A stretch of DNA of 12,034 nt from an uncultured Acetobacteraceae bacterium (GTDB lineage: Bacteria; Pseudomonadota; Alphaproteobacteria; Acetobacterales; Acetobacteraceae): the NCBI GenBank assembly GCA_937930165.1, contig CALGVL010000011.1:1-12034 (forward strand), in the 5' to 3' direction. A program made the position numbers and the translations under genes. The notes beneath the pieces are model-generated. The model did not search any database, was not told where the DNA came from, and saw nothing but the letters and a program-made list of their open reading frames with translations. Shown here piece by piece: positions 1 through 6,822 of the stretch. How positions within the stretch are numbered: the first letter of the stretch is position 1; each line of letters starts with the position of its first letter.

Positions 1-609
1 GGGGCGGGCCTGCATCGCCGCGACGAAGCGGGCGGCCTGCGGCCCATCCCCCACCAGCACCGCCCGCTGCCGCACCCGCCCGGCTGCCGCGCGCAGGGCA
101 AGGGAGGCGAGCAATCTGCCGCCCAGCAGCGGCGGCGCGGCGAGCGCCAGCCAGAACAGCGCGAGGCTGGGCGGGAAAGCCGTTCCGGCACCGAGTGCCT
201 GCGCCACCACCACCAGCCCGGCGAGCCCCGCCCCGAGCGCCACCAGGGTGGTCAGGGCCGCCCGGTGACCGCTGAATAGCGCCGGGAGCCCATAGGCTCC
301 GGTCATGCCGGCAATTCCCGGACCGAGCAGGGCGAGAAGAGCCACCACTGCCTGTCCCGGCCTGCCCTCGAGTTCCGGCAGGGCGGAGAGGAAAAGGCCG
401 GTGCCGGCGATCGCCAGGAGATCCAGCATAGCGACGGCAGCCGCGGGCAGTGCCGACGGCAGAGGTACCGCGTCACTCCATTGGCGCCGCCTGACATTGA
501 TGGCGCGAGTTTCCGCGGCCGGGCTGTAGCTCGCCCAGCGGGCCTCACCCACTGCGGGCAGCAGCGCCGCCTCCTCCGAGCTCGGCTCCGGGGGCATCAT
601 GCCGTGCAT
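1..609 (-). CDS. Polyprenyl glycosylphosphotransferase (sugar transferase), N-terminal part, cut by window edge
   Basis: The minus frame is open from an ATG at 609 to base 1 without a stop (203 residues visible). After a polar N-terminus of about 50 residues come four hydrophobic segments near residues 54-75, 84-107, 117-139 and 146-172. A basic stretch follows, then a Rossmann-like strand and turn (AVLVGDGPQAARFV, about 183-196). That order, four membrane helices then a CoA_binding_3-type nucleotide fold, is the usual N-terminal half of WcaJ/ExoY-like transferases that load the first sugar phosphate onto undecaprenyl phosphate for exopolysaccharide. The catalytic bacterial sugar transferase domain would lie beyond base 1. 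ATG 609 is preferred over 600 because AGGG sits 7 nt before it. The gtrA-like gene lies 118 nt upstream on the same strand. A nucleotide-sugar epimerase/dehydratase with the same N-terminal fold is the main alternative. Confidence 0.7.
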   Translation of the reverse strand, partial: MHGMMPPEPSSEEAALLPAVGEARWASYSPAAETRAINVRRRQWSDAVPLPSALPAAAVAMLDLLAIAGTGLFLSALPELEGRPGQAVVALLALLGPGIAGMTGAYGLPALFSGHRAALTTLVALGAGLAGLVVVAQALGAGTAFPPSLALFWLALAAPPLLGGRLLASLALRAAAGRVRQRAVLVGDGPQAARFVAAMQARP

Positions 610-659
610 GCGCGGGCCCTGGCACGAGTGTGACGCTTCACGGCCTCGGGCCATTCAGG

Positions 660-671
660 TTGCGCGCGCAA
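660..671. promoter_or_regulatory. 12-bp perfect palindrome upstream of the sugar transferase gene
   Basis: TTGCGCGCGCAA is its own reverse complement. It lies 50 nt before the preferred start of the minus-strand sugar transferase, in the 118-nt gap after gtrA. It could be an operator, but alternating GC is frequent in this composition, so chance is a real possibility. Confidence 0.2.
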
Positions 672-727
672 GCTACCATGGGCCGGTTCAAGAGGGAGAC
701 ATCCGGTGCACATCGCTTCCGCCGCTT

Positions 728-1204
728 TCAGTTGTCGATGGAAGGGCGCATTCCCGCGCCCCGGCCGAAGACGAAACGTCGCGCCAGGAGAAAGTTCCCC
801 ATGAGCCCCGCAAGCGAACCCGCCGCGACTCCGACTACGGGGTTGCGGGCTACGAACGGAACCGTCGAGATCAGCGCGGCGTAAGTGCCGTAGTTGCTTG
901 CGAAGCCGACAAGGTTGACCAGCAGGAACAACGCCCACTGCCGCACCGGCCGTGCGCCGGGGCGCGCACCACGAAAGGTCCAGGCCCGGTTCAGCGCGAA
1001 GGTCGTGCTCGCCGCCGCCAGGTAGGACAAGGCGCGGCCGATCCAGGGGCCGAGATCCATCGCCAGCGCGCAGGTCAGCACGGTCGCGTCCACGACGAAG
1101 CCCGCCACCCCCACGACGCCGAAACGCAGGAACTCGCCAGCCAGACGCATTTGATCCGGACCCAGGCGCGCAGCCCGGGCAGCACTCAGGAAGATTGCGC
1201 TCAT
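728..1204 (-). CDS. GtrA family membrane protein
   Basis: A 158-residue protein with four membrane segments near residues 26-49, 53-74, 88-112 and 121-146, which is the size and layout of the GtrA/DPMS family. Family-like features are FLRFGVVGVAGFVVDA in helix 1, ALNRAWTF after helix 2, and the NFLLARRFVFG end of helix 4. Members are thought to help move polyprenyl-linked sugars across the inner membrane in O-antigen glucosylation, teichoic acid, arabinogalactan or exopolysaccharide pathways. The start at 1204 is chosen because the longer in-frame option (1267) adds 21 basic residues encoded by what looks like promoter DNA, including a perfect inverted repeat at 1243-1255. A polyprenyl glycosylphosphotransferase follows 118 nt downstream on the same strand, which fits a joint surface-polysaccharide role. 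The exact sugar cannot be read from sequence. Confidence 0.85.
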   Translation of the reverse strand: MSAIFLSAARAARLGPDQMRLAGEFLRFGVVGVAGFVVDATVLTCALAMDLGPWIGRALSYLAAASTTFALNRAWTFRGARPGARPVRQWALFLLVNLVGFASNYGTYAALISTVPFVARNPVVGVAAGSLAGLMGNFLLARRFVFGRGAGMRPSIDN

Positions 1205-1242
1205 GGTTTCGTCTCGGTCGGACGCACGGAATAGGCGTAGAC

Positions 1243-1255
1243 GTATGCGGCATAC
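1243..1255. promoter_or_regulatory. Perfect inverted repeat upstream of gtrA (candidate operator)
   Basis: GTATGC-G-GCATAC is a perfect 6+1+6 inverted repeat, 39 to 51 nt before the gtrA start at 1204. It is AT-richer than its surroundings, and TATTCC lies a few bases downstream on the minus strand as a poor -10 candidate. The position suits a regulator site overlapping the promoter. No binding factor can be named. Confidence 0.35.
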
Positions 1256-1594
1256 AAACCACGGCATGGTGACCCGGGCCGCCGGCCGGTGCGACGGGTG
1301 TCGCTGTCACGTCGTGCCGTGTGGCGCAAGGCGGTGTTGTGGCGCCAGAGCGACGCAAGGATCATCGGCGGCATCCTTCCTCCGACGGCGTTCGGCGCTG
1401 CCTTCTGTCGGCCGGATGTGGCAGGGATGGGGCAAGAGGGGCGGCCGCGCTCCCGGGTGCGCACAGACTCTCGCGAGCGGGCCGAAGGTGGCGGCGGAGG
1501 CGGCCCGGCAGGCCGGCGAAGGGAAGCCTTGCCCGAACTTGGGTACCGCCGTAACTCATTGTGATCGGGACAGGCAGGTCTGGGGGACCGGGAC
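1256..1594. other. Divergent intergenic region without a convincing gene
   Basis: This stretch lies between the minus-strand gtrA-like gene and the plus-strand substrate-binding protein. Open frames here are Arg/Pro/Gly-rich, lack family motifs and overlap each other, as expected from high GC alone. It should hold the substrate-binding-protein promoter. TTGCCC followed 17 nt later by TAACTC (about 1529-1557) has acceptable spacing but a poor -10, so no promoter is claimed. GGGGGA 7 nt before the ATG at 1595 is a plausible ribosome-binding site. Confidence 0.5.
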
Positions 1595-3199
1595 ATGCAG
1601 CGACGCGATTTTCTGAGGGCAGGAGCCGTTGGCGCGGCCGGACTGGCCTTGCCGGCCGGGCTCTCCCGTCCGGCCCTGGCGCAGGGCACCGCCGGCAAGG
1701 TGCTGAAATTCATCCCGCAGGCGGATCTCGCGGTGGTGGACCCGATCATCACCACCGCCTATGTCACGCGCCACCATGGCTACCTGATCTACGACACGCT
1801 CTATGGCGTGGATGCCGACTTCAAGCCGCAGCCACAGATGGCCGAAGGCCATACGGTGGAGGATGGCGGCCGGCGGGTGACAATCACCCTGCGCCCCGGC
1901 CTGAAATTCCACGATGGCGAGCCGGTGCGGGCGAAGGACGCCGTTGCATCCATCAAGCGCTGGGCGCAGCGCGACGCCATGGGCCAGGCGCTGATGGCGA
2001 TGACCGATGAGCTGGTGGCGGAGGACGACCGCCGCCTGACCTTCCGCCTGAAGCGGCCCTTCGCCCTGCTGTTCGATGCGCTGGCCAAGCCGAGTTCGCC
2101 CTGCTGCTTCATCATGCCGGAGCGCATCGCGCGACAGGACGCCAACACCCCGATCAAGGAGATTGTCGGCTCCGGCCCCTTCCGCTGGGTGGCGAATGAG
2201 CGGGTGCCCGGCAGCCGCATGGTCTATGCCCGCAACCCCGACTACGTGCCGCGTGAGGGCGGCACCGCCGAATGGACGGCAGGGCCGAAGCGGGTGCATT
2301 TCGACCGCGTCGAATGGCACGTGATCCCCGACGCCTCCACCGCGGCCGCAGCGCTGCAGAGCGGCGAGGTGGACTGGTGGGAGCAGCCGACCGCCGACCT
2401 GCTGCCGCTGCTGCAGCGGAACCGCAACCTGGTGGTGGAGCAGCCGGATCCCACCGGGCTGCTCGGCCTCTGCCGCTTCAACCACCTGCATCCGCCCTTC
2501 AACAACCCGGCCATCCGCCGGGCGCTGCTGGGCGCGGTGGTGCAGGCCGACTACATGACGGCCGTCATCGGCACCGATCGTAGCCTGTGGCGCGACAAGG
2601 TGGGCTTCTTCCCGCCCGGCACGCCGATGGCCAGCGAGGTGGGGATGGAGGCGCTGACCAGCCCGCGCGACTACGACAAGGTCAAGCGCGACCTCGCCGC
2701 TGCCGGCTACAAGGGGGAGAAGGTGGTGCTGATCGCCGCCTCCGACTTCCCCTCGCTGAACGCGTTGGCGCAGGTCGGGAACGACATGCTGACCAAGGCG
2801 GGGATGAATGTGGAATACGTCTCCACCGACTGGGGCACGGTGGTGCAGCGGCGCGCGAGCAAGGAGCCGCCGGAGAAGGGCGGCTGGAGCATCTTCTTCA
2901 CCTTCTTCACCGGCCTCGACTTCCTGAACCCGGCCTCGCATCTCGGCCTGCGCGGCAACGGCCAGAATGCCTGGTTCGGTTGGCCGACCATGCCGCGTAT
3001 GGAGGAATTGCGGAACGCCTGGTTCGACGCGCCGGATCTCGAGGCGCAAAAGAAGCTGGCGGCGGACATCCAGGCCGAAGCCTTCAAGGAGGTGCCCTAT
3101 CTGCCGATCGGCCAGTACTTCCAGCCCACTTCCTACCGGCGCGGCATCACCGGCATGCTGAAGGGCATGCCGCTGTTCTGGAACGTACAGAAGGACTAA
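1595..3199 (+). CDS. ABC transporter substrate-binding protein, family 5 (peptide/nickel/opine type), Tat-exported
   Basis: A 534-residue periplasmic solute-binding protein of the SBP_bac_5 (DppA/OppA/NikA-like) family. It opens with a twin-arginine signal (QRRDFLRAG), a hydrophobic core and a likely cleavage after ALA at residue 29. Family features include LIYDTLY, LRPGLKFHDGEPVRAKDA, the hinge-like GSGPFRW at 192-198, and a C-terminal region ending PLFWNVQKD. Length is normal for the family. GGGGGA 7 nt upstream supports the ATG. No permease or ATPase gene is adjacent, so it is an orphan here and would need components encoded elsewhere. pobA follows after 81 nt on the same strand, which hints that the ligand could be an aromatic acid or aromatic-containing compound. 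That is inference, since family-5 proteins bind very varied ligands. Confidence 0.93.
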   Translation: MQRRDFLRAGAVGAAGLALPAGLSRPALAQGTAGKVLKFIPQADLAVVDPIITTAYVTRHHGYLIYDTLYGVDADFKPQPQMAEGHTVEDGGRRVTITLRPGLKFHDGEPVRAKDAVASIKRWAQRDAMGQALMAMTDELVAEDDRRLTFRLKRPFALLFDALAKPSSPCCFIMPERIARQDANTPIKEIVGSGPFRWVANERVPGSRMVYARNPDYVPREGGTAEWTAGPKRVHFDRVEWHVIPDASTAAAALQSGEVDWWEQPTADLLPLLQRNRNLVVEQPDPTGLLGLCRFNHLHPPFNNPAIRRALLGAVVQADYMTAVIGTDRSLWRDKVGFFPPGTPMASEVGMEALTSPRDYDKVKRDLAAAGYKGEKVVLIAASDFPSLNALAQVGNDMLTKAGMNVEYVSTDWGTVVQRRASKEPPEKGGWSIFFTFFTGLDFLNPASHLGLRGNGQNAWFGWPTMPRMEELRNAWFDAPDLEAQKKLAADIQAEAFKEVPYLPIGQYFQPTSYRRGITGMLKGMPLFWNVQKD

Positions 3200-3223
3200 A
3201 GTCCTGCCGTCCAGGGCGGACGG
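3192..3223 (+). other. Two small hairpins at the end of the substrate-binding gene
   Basis: AGGAC-TAAA-GTCCT spans the stop codon (3192-3205), and CCGTCC-AGGGC-GGACGG follows at 3207-3223. Neither is followed by a T run, so they are not classical intrinsic terminators. They could slow RNA decay or reduce transcription between the substrate-binding gene and pobA. Confidence 0.3.
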
Positions 3224-3280
3224 GGAAGGGCCTTGGGGGAAGCCGCTGCTGCGACTTCCTCGGGGCGCGGAGGAAGCGCC

Positions 3281-4468
3281 ATGCGAACGCAGGTCGGGAT
3301 CGTGGGGGCGGGGCCGGCGGGGCTCCTGCTCGGGCATCTGCTGCACCTTGCCGGCATCGATTCCGTGGTGCTTGAAGCAAAGCCCCGCCGCTATATCGAG
3401 GAGCGCATCCGCGCCGGCCTGCTGGAGCAAGGCAGTGTGGACATCCTGACCGAAAGCGGCGTCGGCGAGCGCCTGCAGCGGGAAGGGATGCCGCATGAGG
3501 GGATCGAGCTGCGCTTCGGCGGGGAGGGGCACCGGATCGACCTCTACGGCCTGACCGGCAAGCGGGTGACGATCTACGGCCAGCAGGAGGTGGTGAAGGA
3601 CCTGGTCGCCGCCCGCCTCGGCTACGCCGCGCCCCTGCTCTTCGAGGTCGAGGACACCGCCATCCACGACGTGGAGAGCGATCAGCCCCGCATTACCTTC
3701 CGCCATGAGGGGCGGGAGCAGGAGCTGCGCTGCGACATCATCGCCGGCTGCGACGGGTTCCATGGCATCTGCCGCCCCTCCATCCCGGCGGACAGGCTGA
3801 GGGTCTACGAACGGGTCTACCCCTTCGCCTGGCTCGGCATCCTCGCCGCGGTGGCGCCACCCTCGCATGAGCTGATCTATGCGCGGCACGAGCGGGGCTT
3901 CGCCCTGGCCACCATGCGCTCCCCGGTGCTGTCGCGCCTCTACCTGCAGTGTCGGCCGGACGAGGACCTGGCCGAATGGCCGGATGAGCGGATCTGGGAG
4001 GAACTGCACGCGCGGCTGGCCCGCCGGGACGGGGTGGACCAGGTGAAGGAAGGCCCGATCCTGCAGAAGGGCATCACCGCCATGCGCAGCTTCGTGGCGG
4101 AGCCCATGCGTCATGGCCGCCTGTTCCTGGCCGGCGATGCCGCGCATATCGTGCCGCCCACCGGCGCCAAGGGGATGAACCTGGCCCTGGCCGATATCCG
4201 CGTGCTGGCACGGGCGCTGGAAGCCTTCTTCCGCGGCAAGGGCACGGCGCTGCTCGATGCCTATTCGGACACGGCGCTGCCCCGCATCTGGAAGGCACAG
4301 CGCTTCTCTTGGTGGATGACCTCCATGCTGCACCGCTTCGACGGCGAGGATCCCTTCGAGCACAAGGTGAGGGTGGCGGAACTCGACTATGTCTGCCGCT
4401 CCCGTGCCGGCTCGATGACCCTGGCCGAGAATTATGTCGGCCTGCCGCTGGACTGGCCGGGGCAGTAG
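3281..4468 (+). CDS. pobA: 4-hydroxybenzoate 3-monooxygenase
   Basis: A 395-residue cytoplasmic flavoprotein monooxygenase that converts 4-hydroxybenzoate to protocatechuate using FAD, O2 and NAD(P)H. It aligns end to end with the 394-residue Pseudomonas enzyme as I recall it. Visible motifs: FAD fingerprint GAGPAG (9-14), RIRAGLLEQ (42-50), CDGFHG with D158-G159, and GDAAHIVPPTGAKGMNLA from G285-D286, plus RIWKAQRFSWWMTS and ENYVGLP (Y385). Tyr201, Arg214, Arg220, Tyr222, Pro293 and Tyr385 equivalents are kept. Two positions differ: Ser212 is Thr here (residue 211), and Arg33 in the NADPH-contacting helix is Ala. GGAGGA closely precedes the ATG; an upstream in-frame start would add 16 low-complexity residues. 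An SDR gene follows after 49 nt. No pobR-type regulator is next to it. Confidence 0.95.
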   Translation: MRTQVGIVGAGPAGLLLGHLLHLAGIDSVVLEAKPRRYIEERIRAGLLEQGSVDILTESGVGERLQREGMPHEGIELRFGGEGHRIDLYGLTGKRVTIYGQQEVVKDLVAARLGYAAPLLFEVEDTAIHDVESDQPRITFRHEGREQELRCDIIAGCDGFHGICRPSIPADRLRVYERVYPFAWLGILAAVAPPSHELIYARHERGFALATMRSPVLSRLYLQCRPDEDLAEWPDERIWEELHARLARRDGVDQVKEGPILQKGITAMRSFVAEPMRHGRLFLAGDAAHIVPPTGAKGMNLALADIRVLARALEAFFRGKGTALLDAYSDTALPRIWKAQRFSWWMTSMLHRFDGEDPFEHKVRVAELDYVCRSRAGSMTLAENYVGLPLDWPGQ

Positions 4469-4517
4469 GGCGTGCGGAGCGGGCGGTTAGGGCGCAAGCC
4501 GCCGAAGGACCGCCGCC

Positions 4518-5308
4518 ATGCCGACCGATCATCCCAGGCCGCTTGCCATCGTCACCGGCGCCTCGAGCGGCATCGGCCGTGAACTGGCCAGGTGCTGCGC
4601 GCAGAACGGCTTCGACCTGCTGATCGCCGCCGATGAGCCGGCGATCGATGACGCCGCCGCGGAACTCCGTGGCCTCGGCGCCGCGGTGGAGGCGGTGCAG
4701 GCGGACCTTGCCGCCGCCAACGGGGTGGACCGGCTCCATGCGGCCATCCGGGGCCGTGCGGTGGAGGCGCTGCTGGCCAATGCGGGCCGGGGGCTCGGCA
4801 AGGGCTTCCTCGACCAGGACTTCGCCGAGGTCCGCCGCGTGGTGGACACCAACATTACCGGCACGATCTACCTTATCCAGAAGGTCGGCCGCGACATGCG
4901 GGCGCGGGGGCGTGGGAGGATCCTGATCACCGGCTCGATCGCCGGCTTCATTCCGGCGCCTATCAGGCGGTCTACAACGCCACCAAGGCCTTCCTCGACT
5001 CCTTCTCCTTCGCGCTCCGGAACGAGGTGAAGGATGCAGGCATCACCGTCACCTGCCTGATGCCGGGCGCCACCGAGACGGAGTTCTTCGAGCGCGCCGA
5101 CATGCTGGACACCAAGATCGGGCAGTCCACGAAGGCCGACCCAGCCGAGGTTGCGAAGACCGGTTTCGAGGCGATGATGCGCGGCGACGGGGACGTGGTG
5201 GCCGGTTGGCAGAACAAGCTGCAAACTGCAATTGCCAATGTCACTCCGGCCGGCATCCTCGCCGAACGGCACCGCGCCATGGCCGAACCCGGCTCCGGGA
5301 AGCACTGA
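4518..5308 (+). pseudogene. Short-chain dehydrogenase/reductase broken by a one-base frameshift
   Basis: The first frame (4518-5030, 170 aa) carries the SDR cofactor motif TGASSGIG (13-20), LLANAG (85-90) and the catalytic-serine motif ITGSIAG (S140). After FIP at about 4955 it turns into Ser/Pro/Arg-rich nonsense. The frame reached by adding one base continues the family perfectly: GAYQAVYNATKAFLDSFSFA, with catalytic Tyr153 and Lys157 at the usual 13-residue spacing from Ser140, then VTCLMPGATETEFFERADML to the TGA at 5308. Restoring one G in the GG pair near 4955-4956 gives 263 aa, normal for a classical SDR. The unshifted product lacks the YxxxK motif and should be inactive. AAGGA lies 9 nt before the ATG; pobA ends 49 nt upstream. 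A sequencing error is a serious alternative, because the downstream half shows no other damage. Substrate unknown. Confidence 0.85.
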
Positions 5309-5404
5309 GCCGGGGCGGAAGGAAAGGGACGAGGAGCGGGCCGGCGCGGCTTCGCCGCCCCTGTCCGGGCATCATGCGCCGCAGGCGGGCTGGCCGGTTC
5401 AACC

Positions 5405-5427
5405 CCCGGTAGGTGGCACCTGCCGGG
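5405..5427. terminator. Strong hairpin between convergent genes
   Basis: CCCGGTAGG-TGGCA-CCTGCCGGG forms a 9-bp stem with one G-T pair and a 5-nt loop. It sits between the plus-strand SDR (ending 5308) and the minus-strand lipoprotein gene (ending 5432), where a two-way terminator is expected. There is no T tract on either side, so the call rests on stem strength and position. A weaker GCGG-CTTCG-CCGC hairpin lies upstream at 5346-5358. Confidence 0.5.
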
Positions 5428-5431
5428 TGCA

Positions 5432-5752
5432 TCAATGGCGGTGCAGTCTGTCCTGCAACCAATTTCCCGCCGCTCCTCGCATGGGCCACACTTCCGGCCA
5501 CTCGAAACGCTGCCGCGGCGGCACGCGGTAGCGGTCGGCGTAGTCGGCGTGATGGCGCCGCTCGTATCGCGGGGCTGGATAGCGGCGCGGATGGCAGGCA
5601 GGGCCGGTGGCGTAGCCCGGATGTTATCCGGAATGATAGCCGGGGCTGCCGCTCCATCCTGGGCCCCCGCCGGTGGCGCAGGCGTTCAGCCCCAGGCCCA
5701 GCAGCGCGAGCGCGCCGATGGTGGGCAGGAAGCGCGGCTGTGCGGGGGGCAC
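5432..5752 (-). pseudogene. Small lipoprotein gene with an internal in-frame stop
   Basis: Read from GTG 5752, the product begins with a short basic N-terminus, a hydrophobic core (TIGALALLGLGLNAC) and a lipobox-like LNAC with Cys25, then CATGGGPGW: a typical outer-membrane lipoprotein signal. A TAA at 5624-5626 ends it after 42 residues. The same frame then stays open for 63 more codons, rich in Tyr, His and Arg (RRYPAPRYERRHH, then FEWPEVWPM), to TGA at 5432. The stop falls in a GYHSG / GYHPG-like repeat where a Tyr codon (TAC or TAT) would fit, so one base change explains it. The start is uncertain: no good ribosome-binding site is near GTG 5752 and no ATG is available. Whole length would be about 106 aa. 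Function unknown. Confidence 0.5.
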
Positions 5753-5952
5753 CCCCGCGGACGCCGTGGGCGGTCTTCCCCTGATGGCGATGCTACGGCG
5801 CCGGTAGCGGGCGGCCTGTCGGAAGGGGGGCTCTCGGGTACTTTCCGCACCTCGTCCTCGGGCCCGACTTGGTGTTCCGCCATGCGCCGTTGGCGGTCCT
5901 CCCTGCTCTCCCGGGCAGGATCCTGGCCGCGCGCCTTGCTGGGGTCGGTCAT
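5686..5952 (-). CDS. Possible small hydrophilic hypothetical protein
   Basis: An 88-codon frame from ATG 5952, starting MTDPSKARGQDPARESRED and strongly charged for about 60 residues (Arg, Glu, Asp, Gln, Pro). Its last part overlaps the lipoprotein gene in another frame and turns Cys/Arg/Pro-rich, so the natural end may be different. It lies 75 nt after the SRAP gene on the same strand. A GGGAG directly touches the ATG, which is too close for a good ribosome-binding site. I recognise no family. Chance coding in GC-rich DNA is about as likely as a real gene. Confidence 0.3.
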   Translation of the reverse strand: MTDPSKARGQDPARESREDRQRRMAEHQVGPEDEVRKVPESPPSDRPPATGAVASPSGEDRPRRPRGCPPHSRASCPPSARSRCWAWG

Positions 5953-6027
5953 CTCCCGTCGAGGCACCGGCAAGATGGGGGATCACCGGCAGCCACAGCG
6001 GCAGGAACCCATGGAGCGGGGGCTGTC

Positions 6028-6723
6028 TCAGGCTGGATCGGGTCCGCCGGCCGGGACTGCCGGGCCTGGCACCTCCTCCAGCAATTCAGGACTGTTGTTC
6101 CGCGGCGTGTTGACGGAGGCGGAGACAGGCCAGGCGCGCAGCAGATCCTCTGGCGCCGGCCGCAATAATTCGCCCGGCCGGTCGCCCTCCAGCCAGGCTG
6201 TCCACGCCTCGGGCGGCAGGATCACCGGCATCCGCTCGTGCAGGCCGCGCAGCGTGGCATTCGCCTCGGTGGTGATGATGGCGAAGCTGCGGATCACCTC
6301 GCCGCCATCCCCACGCCAGCCTTCCCAAAGCCCGGCGAAACCGAGCATCCCCCCGTCGCGGGCTGCGATCGCATAGGGCTGCTTGCCGCCCGGCATCGCC
6401 TTCCATTCGTAGAAGGCGTCGGCAGGCACGATGCAGCGGCGGCGGGCGAAGGCATCGCGGAAGGCGGGGGTGGTGGAGACCGTTTCCGCCCGGGCATTGA
6501 TCGGCTGCCGGACCGTCTTCGGATCCCGCGCCCAGTGCGGCAGCAGCCCCCAGCGCAACGCATCCAGGTGCCGCTCCCCGCTGACCGGGTGGCGGCGCAC
6601 AACCGGAGCCGCCTGGCCGGGCGCAACATTCCAGCTCGGTGCGAGGTTCGGCAGCGGCCCGGCCGTGCGGAACACCTCCTGGATGGCCTCGGCGGAACGG
6701 AATTGGGCGTATCGGCCGCACAT
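6028..6723 (-). CDS. SOS response-associated peptidase (SRAP domain, YedK/HMCES type)
   Basis: A 231-residue SRAP-domain protein. These proteins sense abasic sites in single-stranded DNA and form a protective thiazolidine DNA-protein crosslink through Cys2, after removal of Met1. Family residues are visible: MCGRYAQF at the N-terminus (Cys2), APSWNVAPGQ (29-38), INARAET with Asn76, RCIVPADAFYEW with Glu106, and LHERMPVIL with His162. These match the catalytic Asn, Glu and His of E. coli YedK by position. Length is normal. The start is fixed because Cys must follow the initiator Met. No clear ribosome-binding site precedes the ATG, and a TAGACT box lies 6 nt before it, so the message may be leaderless. 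marR ends 90 nt upstream on the same strand. The protein acts in the cytoplasm at damaged replication forks. Confidence 0.95.
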   Translation of the reverse strand: MCGRYAQFRSAEAIQEVFRTAGPLPNLAPSWNVAPGQAAPVVRRHPVSGERHLDALRWGLLPHWARDPKTVRQPINARAETVSTTPAFRDAFARRRCIVPADAFYEWKAMPGGKQPYAIAARDGGMLGFAGLWEGWRGDGGEVIRSFAIITTEANATLRGLHERMPVILPPEAWTAWLEGDRPGELLRPAPEDLLRAWPVSASVNTPRNNSPELLEEVPGPAVPAGGPDPA

Positions 6724-6729
6724 GGGCCT

Positions 6730-6744
6730 AGTCTAGACCAGTTC
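6730..6744 (-). promoter_or_regulatory. Possible SRAP promoter element with a weak SOS-box resemblance
   Basis: On the minus strand, GAAC-N7-GACT ends 6 nt before the SRAP start. It matches the alphaproteobacterial LexA direct repeat GAAC-N7-GAAC at 6 of 8 fixed bases. TAGACT (6735-6730) could be a -10 element for a leaderless transcript. GTCTAGAC at 6731-6738 is also a perfect 8-bp palindrome. These readings compete, and each is weak alone. Confidence 0.2.
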
Positions 6745-6797
6745 CAGGCCAGGCAGGAGGCCGGGCGCCATGGCCCGATGGCAGGCACTTCCTGGAT

Positions 6798-6822
6798 CTA
6801 GGCTGCCAGGCAGCTAGGCTGC
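6798..6822. repeat. Hairpin and 9-bp direct repeat at the marR 3' end
   Basis: CTAGGCTGC occurs at 6798-6806 and again at 6814-6822, where it covers the marR stop codon. Between and overlapping them, GCTGCC-A-GGCAGC (6802-6814) is a perfect inverted repeat. It could weakly separate marR from the SRAP gene, but there is no T tract. Confidence 0.3.

Noticed and set aside
597..1358. Minus-strand 253-codon frame overlapping gtrA
   Set aside because: Out of frame with gtrA, which has the membrane segments and family motifs; this one is Arg/Gly/Pro-rich filler.
1556..4363. Very long minus-strand open frame (about 935 codons) opposite the binding protein and pobA
   Set aside because: Antisense frames without stops are common opposite GC-rich genes. 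Composition is His/Gln/Arg/Ala-rich without domains, and the plus strand has clear homologs.
5435..6376. Plus-strand 313-codon frame
   Set aside because: Opposite the lipoprotein and SRAP genes; Gly/Arg/Ser-rich with no motif.
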